Shown here one piece after another: positions 57,489 through 64,000 of a DNA stretch of 64,000 nt. The notes under the pieces were generated by a model. The model was given only the letters and a program-made list of their open reading frames with translations. It did not search any database and was not told where the DNA came from. The translations under genes and the position numbers were made by a program. This DNA is from Claveliimonas monacensis. GTDB lineage: Bacteria; Bacillota; Clostridia; Lachnospirales; Lachnospiraceae. Each line of letters starts with the position of its first letter. Positions within the stretch are counted from its first letter, which is position 1. The stretch covers positions 186,001 through 250,000 of the forward strand of contig NZ_JADCKL010000001.1 of assembly GCF_014982975.1 (NCBI RefSeq), in the 5' to 3' direction.

Positions 57489-59380
57489 AAAAGAACAGGC
57501 GTCCTTTCGGGAAGATCCTGATGATCCTGGCGATCGCATTTTTCTATCTTCCCATCCTTTACATGATCGTCTTCTCCTTCAACGAAGGAAAATCGCTGAC
57601 CAGCTTTACAGGTTTTTCCCTGCGATGGTATCAGCACATGCTGGAGTCAAATGACATGATGACGGCCCTCTACACCACCTTCAGCGTGGCCATCATTGCA
57701 ACGCTGGTTTCCACAGTGGTGGGTACGGTGGCGGCCATCGGACTTTCCAGCTCAAGGAAGATTGTGCGCAATGTCATGGAGCAGGTAAACAATCTCCCCA
57801 TGATGAACCCGGAGATCGTGACAGCCATCGGTTTTATGCTTCTTTTCATCACATTCAATGTGGAGAAGGGCTACATGACCATGCTGCTGGCCCACATTGC
57901 TTTCTGTATCCCTTATGTCATGCTGTCCGTCATGCCAAAGATCCGATCCCTGGATCCCAACCTGGCGGACGCGGCCATGGACCTGGGAGCCACCCCGTTC
58001 AAGGCGCTGACAAAAGTCATTGTGCCCCAGATCACCCCGGGCATCGTCTCAGGCGCGCTGATCGCCTTCACCATGTCTGTGGATGATTTCATCATCTCCT
58101 ACTTTGTGACAGGGCGGGGCGTGAAGAACCTGAGCATTGTGGTCTACACTATGAGCAAGCGCGTCAATCCCAGCATCAACGCGGTGTCCACTCTGGTGGT
58201 GGTGATCATCACCGTGGTGCTCCTTATCATCAACATTGCCCCTGTCATTGCGGCAAAGAGAAGCAGGAAGGCGGAGATGGGCAGAAAGAGAAAGGTGGTG
58301 CCGGTTCTGGCAGTCTGCTTTGCCCTGGTAGTCGGACTTTTTGCCTTCCGGGCAGGAGGGGGAGCCGGCGGAGACCGTCCTTTTGAGGGGCAGACACTGC
58401 ACATCTACAACTGGGGTGAGTACACCGGCGAAAATATCATCGGTGATTTCGAGGAGGCCACAGGGGCTACTGTGGTCATGGAGAACTTTGACTCCAATGA
58501 GCAGATGTACATCAAGGTGGCAAACGGAGAGTCCTACGACCTTCTTGTACCCAGCGACTACATGATCCAGCGGCTGATCCAGGAGGGATATCTGCAGAAG
58601 CTGGACAAATCCAAGCTGGACTGCTTTGACAAGCTTTCCGGCGATGTCCTGGGGCTGCCATATGATCCTGACAACGACTATTCTGTTCCCTATTTCTGGG
58701 GCACAGTGGGCATTGTGTACGATAAGACAAAGGTGGACATCGAGGATCTGAAGAGAGAAGGATACAACATTTTCCTGGATGAAAAGTACAAGGGAGATGT
58801 GTACCTGTACGACTCAGAGAGAGATTCCTTTATGATGGCGCTGAAAGCTCTTGGTTATTCCATGAACACGGAGAACGAGGCGGAGCTTCAGGAGGCCTAC
58901 GACTGGCTGGTACAGTGTGTGGAGACCATGGACACGGAGATCGTTACAGATGAGATCATCGACAACATGGCACAGGGAAGGAAGGCGCTTGGCCTGATCT
59001 ACTCCGGAGACGCCACCTATGTCATGGCGGAGAATGAGGACATGGGCTACTATATGCCGGAGACCGGCACAAACCTCTGGTCCGATGCCATGGTCATCCC
59101 CAAGAACGCGAAAAATCCGGATCTGGCCCACGCGTTCATCAACTTCGCCAGCGACTACGACGGGGCCTACGACAACTCCAGCTACGTGGGCTACACCTCC
59201 GCCAACCAGGAGGTTATGGAGGTGCTGTCCGGGGAGGGCGGCGACTATGAGGGTATCAACGCCTACATCCCCAGATCAGGCAATGAGAACGACGAAGTGT
59301 TTGTGTACAATGAAAATACAAAGAAGATCATCAGCGACCTGTGGAGCCGTGTGAAGATTGCCGCCAGCAACGCAGGTTAG
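57485..59380 (+). CDS. potCD: PotC-PotD fusion: ABC permease joined to a polyamine-binding protein
   Basis: 631 residues from ATG at 57485. Residues 1-265 are the PotC-like permease with about six helices and the EAA loop AAMDLGATPFKALTKVIVPQITPG. A further membrane helix (about 271-290) carries the chain out of the cell; from about 300 a PotD-type binding protein begins (GQTLHIYNWGEYTGENII, then WGTVGIVYDKTKV and SDAMVIPKNAKNPDLAHAFINF). Fused PotCD is known in Firmicutes. The binding protein needs no lipid anchor. Confidence 0.92.
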   Translation: MKKNRRPFGKILMILAIAFFYLPILYMIVFSFNEGKSLTSFTGFSLRWYQHMLESNDMMTALYTTFSVAIIATLVSTVVGTVAAIGLSSSRKIVRNVMEQVNNLPMMNPEIVTAIGFMLLFITFNVEKGYMTMLLAHIAFCIPYVMLSVMPKIRSLDPNLADAAMDLGATPFKALTKVIVPQITPGIVSGALIAFTMSVDDFIISYFVTGRGVKNLSIVVYTMSKRVNPSINAVSTLVVVIITVVLLIINIAPVIAAKRSRKAEMGRKRKVVPVLAVCFALVVGLFAFRAGGGAGGDRPFEGQTLHIYNWGEYTGENIIGDFEEATGATVVMENFDSNEQMYIKVANGESYDLLVPSDYMIQRLIQEGYLQKLDKSKLDCFDKLSGDVLGLPYDPDNDYSVPYFWGTVGIVYDKTKVDIEDLKREGYNIFLDEKYKGDVYLYDSERDSFMMALKALGYSMNTENEAELQEAYDWLVQCVETMDTEIVTDEIIDNMAQGRKALGLIYSGDATYVMAENEDMGYYMPETGTNLWSDAMVIPKNAKNPDLAHAFINFASDYDGAYDNSSYVGYTSANQEVMEVLSGEGGDYEGINAYIPRSGNENDEVFVYNENTKKIISDLWSRVKIAASNAG

Positions 59381-59401
59381 AAAAAGGAGGAACATGACAG
59401 C

Positions 59402-60019
59402 ATGAAGGTATTAATGATCAATGGAAGTCCTCACGCAAAGGGCAACACGGCTGTTGCTCTGGAAGAGATGAAGAAGGTATTTGACGCAGAAGGGATCGAG
59501 GCGGAGATCCTCCATATCGGAAACAAGGATATAAGGGGATGCATCGCCTGCCGCTCCTGCCACAACACAGGAAAATGTGTCTTTGACGACTTTGTCAATG
59601 AGACGGCGGCGAAATTCGAGGCGTGCGACGGCCTTGTTGTGGGAAGCCCTGTGTATTATGCTTCCGCCAACGCCACGCTCATCGCTTTCCTTGACAGGCT
59701 GTTCTACAGCACCCATTTTGAAAAGAGAATGAAAGTGGGAGCCAGCGTGGTAGTAGCCAGAAGAGGAGGCCTGTCCGCCACCTTTGACGAGCTGAACAAG
59801 TATTTTACCATCTGTGGCATGCCGGTGGCTTCCAGCCAGTACTGGAACAGTGTCCACGGCCAGATGCCGGGCGAGGCGCTGGAAGATGCAGAAGGGCTGC
59901 AGACCATGCGGACCCTTGCGGCCAATATGTCTTTCCTTATGAAGAGCATTGCTCTTGGGAAGGAAAAGTATGGACTGCCGGAAAAAGAAGAGAGCATACA
60001 CACGAATTTTGTGCGTTAG
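59402..60019 (+). CDS. NADPH-dependent FMN reductase / flavodoxin-like protein
   Basis: 205 residues. MKVLMINGSPHAKGNTAVAL is the FMN-binding start; CIACRSCHNTGKC (about 47-59) gives a CxxCxxC...C set that resembles iron-sulfur flavoproteins. GSPVYYASANATLIAFLDRL is typical for the fold. It starts 21 bases after potCD, probably by readthrough. Role: an oxidoreductase for quinones or other acceptors; unknown. Confidence 0.83.
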   Translation: MKVLMINGSPHAKGNTAVALEEMKKVFDAEGIEAEILHIGNKDIRGCIACRSCHNTGKCVFDDFVNETAAKFEACDGLVVGSPVYYASANATLIAFLDRLFYSTHFEKRMKVGASVVVARRGGLSATFDELNKYFTICGMPVASSQYWNSVHGQMPGEALEDAEGLQTMRTLAANMSFLMKSIALGKEKYGLPEKEESIHTNFVR

Positions 60020-60094
60020 CAGGCGCCGGCAAATGTGCCAGAGCAAAGAAAGTGCATATTTTGTCGAAAGTGTTAAAATGAAAAAGCCCCTGCC

Positions 60095-60123
60095 TTGACA
60101 AAGCGAAGGGTTCAGAATAACAT
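60095..60123 (+). promoter_or_regulatory. Promoter of the YitT-family gene
   Basis: TTGACA (60095-60100), 17 bases, TAACAT (60118-60123). Confidence 0.55.
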
Positions 60124-60163
60124 GGAAGAAAGGTATATCATTACGGATGAGGAGGAAAGCAGG

Positions 60164-60211
60164 ATGCGGGGGTCCTGCGCAGAGTACCATGAAAAAATCA
60201 CCGGTTTTTAG
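60164..60211 (+). other. Possible short upstream reading frame overlapping the yitT start
   Basis: ATG at 60164 stands 8 bases after GAGGAGG, a better ribosome site than that of the main gene, and encodes 15 residues (MRGSCAEYHEKITGF, then TAG at 60209-60211). It overlaps the main start at 60189 in another frame. It may be a translational control element or chance. Confidence 0.3.
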
Positions 60212-61064
60212 AGCATTTCTTCTGATCCTTGGGTGTCTGTGCTGCAGTATTGCCACCAACTGGATCATGATCCCCAACGGCCTGGCAGCACCTGGGATTA
60301 CAGGTATTTCTATGACCATTGAGCATTTCACGGGGATCAATTATGCACTGATCTACTACGCCATTACTATTCTCATTCTGATCGTTACCTGGATGACCCT
60401 GGGGAAAAAGGATGCATCCAACATTATCATCCTTTCCATCCTGTACCCTATGGTCCTGTGGGTGCTGAGTTTTGTGGATGTGCAGATCATATTTGAGGAG
60501 AAGCTGATCGCCCTGGCGGCTTTTGGCGTCCTCTACGGCGTGGGGATCGGCATTCCCTACAGAATCGGTTTTTCCTACGGCGGGGACGACACAGTGGCCA
60601 AGATCCTGAAGAAGACTATATGGAAATCCACTGAGCTGAAAAAGATCTATTATTTTGAAGAGATCATCATCCTTCTATTTATGATGCTGGCTTTCAGCCT
60701 GGACCAGCTGGCCTACGCTTTTGCGGGGCAGCTCATATATGTGAACAGTATGAACTACATAGTGTTCAATCTGGGGCCCAAGTTGTACGATGTGCAGATG
60801 ATCGGAAAGGATATGGAAAAGATCGAGGATTTTGTTATCAATAAGATCCACAAAAGCGTGACGATCTACAGCGATGCCATGGGTGGCTATTCCAGGGAGC
60901 CGAAGGTGCAGATGAGCTGTGTCTGCAATTCCAGGGAATATGTGCAGCTCAGGGAATTCATCAAGGAGGGAAACTACGAGTGCTTTATCAAGGTCCTTCC
61001 GCTGATCCACGTATTTGGAAATAACAGAGATTTTCACAGACTGGATGATGAAAATATTGAATAA
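60189..61064 (+). CDS. YitT family membrane protein
   Basis: 291 residues from ATG at 60189 (MKKSPVFRAFLLILG). The in-frame ATG at 60147 would add 14 residues of unhydrophobic, Cys/Gly-rich sequence before the first helix. About five membrane helices are followed by a DUF2179 domain near the C-terminus (VTIYSDAMGGYSREPKVQMSCVCN). Function unknown; a transporter role is often guessed. It has its own promoter and a strong terminator. Confidence 0.85.
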   Translation: MKKSPVFRAFLLILGCLCCSIATNWIMIPNGLAAPGITGISMTIEHFTGINYALIYYAITILILIVTWMTLGKKDASNIIILSILYPMVLWVLSFVDVQIIFEEKLIALAAFGVLYGVGIGIPYRIGFSYGGDDTVAKILKKTIWKSTELKKIYYFEEIIILLFMMLAFSLDQLAYAFAGQLIYVNSMNYIVFNLGPKLYDVQMIGKDMEKIEDFVINKIHKSVTIYSDAMGGYSREPKVQMSCVCNSREYVQLREFIKEGNYECFIKVLPLIHVFGNNRDFHRLDDENIE

Positions 61065-61113
61065 AGAGGGTATCCCCCGGGCCAGAAAGTGACCCGGGGG
61101 ATACCCTCTTCTT
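61064..61113. terminator. Bidirectional rho-independent terminator
   Basis: AAGAGGGTATCCCCCGGG and CCCGGGGGATACCCTCTT are perfect complements. It separates the convergent yitT-like and NCS2 genes. Confidence 0.8.
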
Positions 61114-61148
61114 GTAAGCAATCTGATTGCCATGCCGCGAGGAAGAGC

Positions 61149-62495
61149 TTATTTCTCTTTTTTCTCTTCCCTTGGCAGTATGATGTTCAGAAGAATAGCC
61201 ATCAGTGTGGCAATCACTACCGGTGAGCTTCCAAATACAGTCGTTACCCACTCCGGGAAAGCTGCCAGGGAGCCGGAAGCCTGGGTGATTCCCATGCCCA
61301 GCGCAACGGACAGTCCCACAATGGACGTGTTGCGGAAGTTCATCTCTTCCTGGAAGATCAGCTTGATACCCGTCATGGCGATGGAGGCGAACACGGAGAT
61401 GGTGGCGCCGCCCAGCACGCACTGTGGGATGGTGGTCAGAAGTCCGGAGAACTTCGGCACAAAGCCGGCGATCATCAGAATGATGGCTGCCAGTCCCAGC
61501 ACGCACCGGTTGATGACTTTGGTGGTGGTGACGATACCTACGTTCTGGCTGTAAGTGGCTGTGGGAAGTCCTCCGAAGAACGCGCACAGGATGTTGCTGA
61601 TTCCGTACATGACAATGCCGCCTTGGAGTTCCTTGTTCTCCGGCATGCGGTTCATACTTCCGGATGTGGTGGCGGAGAAATCTCCGATGGCCTGGATGGA
61701 GTTGATGGCAAAGAGAAGACCGATAGCCACACAGGCAGAGGGCTCAAAGCTCATGGAAAAATGCATGGGCTGGGGAAGCTGGAACCATCCGGCGGACTGT
61801 ACACCCGACAGATCCACAAGGCCGAAAGGAATGGCAAGGATGTAGCCGGCTATAATACCGATCAGGATGGAGGCCAGTTTCAGAAAGCCTTTCGCGAAGT
61901 GATTCAGCCCTGTCACGACAGCCAGCGTAAAGAAGGCTACCAGCCAGTTCTGCCAGGAACCGTAAGTCTCGCTGGATGTTCCGCCGGCCATGTAGTTGAC
62001 AGCTGTGGGGTAAAGAGACAGACCGATGGTGAAGACCACAGTTCCTGTCACAAGGGGCGGGAACAGGACGCGGATCTTTCGGATAAAAAGACCAACGATA
62101 ATGGCAATGACGCCGCCCACTACCTGGGCGCCCAGAATGGTGGCAATGTCGTACGTGCCTGCGATGGCCTGCATGCTTGGCACATAGGCAAAGCTGATAC
62201 CCATGATGACAGGCAGAGCGCTTCCAAGCTGAAAGTTCCCGAATTTAATAAAGGGGAAGAGCTGCAGAAGCGTGCTGATGGCGGAGCAGAACAGTGCGGC
62301 CTGTATGAGGATGACGCGGTCGCTGTCGCTGATCCCGGCCACTCCTGCGATAATGATGGACGGAGTGACGCAGCCCACGATCATGGCGACTACGTGCTGC
62401 AGTGCCAGGGGAAGAGCCTGTCCGAACGCCGGAACACCGCTCAGCTCAAAGACAGACGCATGTTTTTTGCTGACAGATGAATTTGAAGCAGACAT
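61149..62495 (-). CDS. NCS2-family nucleobase permease (xanthine/uric acid type)
   Basis: 448 residues and about 13-14 helices. The family motif QNVG is present in YSQNVGIVTTTKV, and NRCVLGLAAIILMIAGFVPKFSGL follows. The ATTSGSMNRM stretch matches the purine (PbuX/UacT) branch rather than the uracil (UraA) branch. It brings purines or urate in with a cation. No purine riboswitch was seen in the upstream region. TAGGAGG on the minus strand precedes the start. Confidence 0.87.
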   Translation of the reverse strand: MSASNSSVSKKHASVFELSGVPAFGQALPLALQHVVAMIVGCVTPSIIIAGVAGISDSDRVILIQAALFCSAISTLLQLFPFIKFGNFQLGSALPVIMGISFAYVPSMQAIAGTYDIATILGAQVVGGVIAIIVGLFIRKIRVLFPPLVTGTVVFTIGLSLYPTAVNYMAGGTSSETYGSWQNWLVAFFTLAVVTGLNHFAKGFLKLASILIGIIAGYILAIPFGLVDLSGVQSAGWFQLPQPMHFSMSFEPSACVAIGLLFAINSIQAIGDFSATTSGSMNRMPENKELQGGIVMYGISNILCAFFGGLPTATYSQNVGIVTTTKVINRCVLGLAAIILMIAGFVPKFSGLLTTIPQCVLGGATISVFASIAMTGIKLIFQEEMNFRNTSIVGLSVALGMGITQASGSLAAFPEWVTTVFGSSPVVIATLMAILLNIILPREEKKEK

Positions 62496-62616
62496 AATTT
62501 CCTCCTAAGTATAATGAATTAGATTTACCTTCTGTCTCCATGTCGTATTCTGCCATGGAAACTACCTTATTACTTTATCACTAAACAGAGAAAATGCAAA
62601 GAAGAAAATCAAATCA

Positions 62617-62646
62617 CTGGCAAATTCCTGCCCAATGCGATATAAT
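62617..62646 (+). promoter_or_regulatory. Promoter of the degV gene
   Basis: CTGGCA (62617-62622), 18 bases, then a perfect TATAAT (62641-62646). Confidence 0.5.
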
Positions 62647-62680
62647 GGGCAAAGCGGTATTTTGCAAGGAGGATTATAGA

Positions 62681-63553
62681 ATGGCAGATTTTGTGATTAC
62701 AACAGACTCCAACTCAGATGTGCCGGAAGGATTTCTGGTACAGCATGGCATCCCTGTCATACCCCAGTATTATATGTTCGGGGAGACGGTGTACGGAGAC
62801 GAGATAAAGATGGAACCGTCGGAATTTTATGAGACGATGCGGAAGGGAGAGCTTCCCAAATCCATGGCCAACAATCCGGAAGTGATACGGGAGAAATTTA
62901 CGAAGATATTAAAAGAAGGAAAAGATATACTTCACATTGCGTTTTCCAGCGCGTTAAGCGGCAGCTGCCAGAACGTGCAGGTGGCGGCCCGGGATCTGAT
63001 GGAAGACTATCCGGAAAGAAAGATCCTTGTGTTCGACTCACTCAATGCCTCCCTGGGAGAGGGCGTGTCCGTGATGCGGGCAGTGCAGCTTAAAGAGGAA
63101 GGCAGGAGCATGGAGGAGATCTACGATATCCTGGCAGAGGAGAGAGCGCATGTCAATGTGTGCTTTACAGTGGACGACCTTCACCATCTGCAGCGGGGAG
63201 GGCGTGTCTCAAAGACGACAGCCGTTGTGGGAAGCATGATCAATATCAAACCTCTCCTTACGGTGACAGCCACCGGGGAACTGAAGTCTGACGGCACTGT
63301 GCGGGGCAGAAAAAAGGCTCTCAAAACCCTTGTGACCAGAATGGAGCAGTGTCTGGACACAGAGCATTTCGGAAAGGACAGGCCTGTGGCCATTGTCCAC
63401 GGTGACTGTATAGACGATGCCCTTGCCGTGCAGGAGCATGTAAAAGAACTTGGATTTGAAAATGTAGTGATCAACGACGTGAGCCCCAGTATCGGCACCC
63501 ACGCGGGTCCCGGGGTAGTCGGGCTGATCTTTTATGGGAAAACCGTAAAATAA
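62681..63553 (+). CDS. DegV family fatty-acid-binding protein
   Basis: 290 residues from ATG at 62681 behind AAGGAGG; the earlier in-frame frame has no ribosome site. VITTDSNSDVP, FSSALSGSCQNVQVA and the later VDDLHHLQRGGRVS with KPLLTV are the family motifs. DegV (FakB-like) proteins bind a fatty acid and hand it to the kinase FakA for phosphorylation. FakA is not in the window. Single gene. Confidence 0.9.
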   Translation: MADFVITTDSNSDVPEGFLVQHGIPVIPQYYMFGETVYGDEIKMEPSEFYETMRKGELPKSMANNPEVIREKFTKILKEGKDILHIAFSSALSGSCQNVQVAARDLMEDYPERKILVFDSLNASLGEGVSVMRAVQLKEEGRSMEEIYDILAEERAHVNVCFTVDDLHHLQRGGRVSKTTAVVGSMINIKPLLTVTATGELKSDGTVRGRKKALKTLVTRMEQCLDTEHFGKDRPVAIVHGDCIDDALAVQEHVKELGFENVVINDVSPSIGTHAGPGVVGLIFYGKTVK

Positions 63554-63653
63554 AGAAAGCTTTACTTTGATTTGACAAAGGCTTAATCCTTTTGTGACAA
63601 AGATATGCTACTCTTCTTATAGCAACAATTTTAAGACAGCGAGGTTGATAAAG

Positions 63654-63785
63654 ATGCGTAAAGAGAGAAGAAGCCGCAAGAGGATCAAAGCGGATCTGAT
63701 GAGATCCTACTATACCATGGAGTCAAAAGTGGACCCCAGGGCAAAGGAAGTTTTCAAAAGAAAACCTTACGCTGCGGTGCACTAG
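63654..63785 (+). CDS. Small basic protein of unknown function
   Basis: 43 residues from ATG at 63654 (GCGAGGTTG upstream): a run of Lys/Arg at the start (MRKERRSRKRIKADLMRSYY), then MESKVDPRAKEVFKRKPYAAVH. It may bind nucleic acid. No family recognised. Upstream, TGACAAAG occurs at 63573-63580 and again at 63596-63603 and may belong to its promoter. A terminator follows. Confidence 0.45.
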   Translation: MRKERRSRKRIKADLMRSYYTMESKVDPRAKEVFKRKPYAAVH

Positions 63786-63815
63786 AACAGTTGCCGCAAT
63801 AGCAGGCAGGAAAGC

Positions 63816-63859
63816 ATTCCCATATCAGTCCCCGAAAAAAGGGAGATATGGGAATTTTT
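63816..63859 (+). terminator. Rho-independent terminator
   Basis: ATTCCCATATC (63816-63826) pairs with GATATGGGAAT (63845-63855), with five T at 63855-63859. Confidence 0.75.
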
Positions 63860-63895
63860 CTGTTCTGAAAAAATACAGATGAAGAGGCAGATATT

Positions 63896-64000
63896 ATGAC
63901 GAACATGGAGCGAAGAGAGGCGCTGCGGGGCATGGCTATCGCCCTGATCGGCGGCATTTTCTGGGGACTGGCAGGCGTCTTCGGGCAGTTTCTATTTGAA
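63896..64000 (+). CDS. EamA/DMT-family transporter (5' part only)
   Basis: 35 codons to the window edge. AAGAGG precedes ATG at 63896. After a short charged head (MTNMERREALRG) a membrane helix begins with IALIGGIFWGLAGVFGQFL, which matches the first helix of EamA transporters (drug/metabolite exporters). The rest lies outside the window. Confidence 0.65.
   Translation, partial: MTNMERREALRGMAIALIGGIFWGLAGVFGQFLFE

Noticed and set aside
61149-62680. Purine riboswitch before the NCS2 permease
   Set aside because: The minus-strand leader (62496-62680) lacks the conserved purine-aptamer loops and pairing; no other aptamer recognised.

Overview
The window is a chromosomal stretch from a Gram-positive, anaerobic Clostridia-type bacterium, most likely a member of the Lachnospiraceae (Clostridium cluster XIVa). 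The signs are purine-rich AGGAGG ribosome binding sites, a catalytic-subunit/PyrI-type aspartate carbamoyltransferase, QueH, RqcH, an A-type RNase P RNA, a T-box leader, the IscU-like/GGGtGRT gene pair, a PotC-PotD fusion, and a block yicC-gmk-rpoZ-rimO-pgsA-cinA. Most genes share a moderately GC-rich codon usage. No insertion sequence, integrase, phage gene or CRISPR array was found, so this is mostly core genome with a few accessory patches.

Layout. 1-4.4 kb: end of pgeF, an MscS channel, a two-domain membrane protein, a membrane metallophosphoesterase, tRNA-Thr(CGT). 4.5-9.7 kb: HD protein, MBL hydrolase, an ABC ATPase-permease pair without binding protein, an LDH/MDH-family enzyme and queH. 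9.7-21.4 kb: argH-asd, a ferredoxin divergent from a Crp/Fnr regulator, ppk1, a first topoisomerase III followed by a beta-helix protein, two miniature CobU-like proteins, a MogA-like protein, an MBL protein, rnhA and rnpB. 21.8-26.4 kb, minus strand: a TPR-DUF4037-DUF4125 operon, pyrBI and a nitroreductase. 26.5-39.6 kb: pheA, a DUF815 ATPase, rqcH, yicC-gmk-rpoZ-rimO-pgsA-cinA, a GNAT-membrane-ectodomain fusion and a second topoisomerase III. 39.7-44.7 kb: the IscU-like/GGGtGRT operon, an AI-2E-type membrane protein, ispH, a membrane acyltransferase.

44.7-46.0 kb is an accessory patch of small genes. It contains the most interesting object: a roughly 100-codon gene with its own strong promoter, interrupted by one in-frame TGA directly followed by TGT, which reads as a candidate selenoprotein with a Sec-Cys pair. 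46.0-49.4 kb is a T-box-controlled operon (TIGR04076 protein, aldo/keto reductase, NhaC-family transporter). 49.5-53.0 kb is an AT-richer cassette (XRE regulator, MFS transporter, M24 peptidase) that looks acquired. 53-59.4 kb holds pepT and a polyamine-type ABC system (cupin regulator, PotA with a duplicated insert in its TOBE region, PotB, PotC-PotD fusion). 59.4-64 kb has a flavodoxin-like reductase, a YitT protein, an NCS2 nucleobase permease, a DegV protein, a tiny basic protein and the start of an EamA transporter.

All functional calls come from reading motifs, gene order and spacing by eye. No database search was possible, and family names are from memory.
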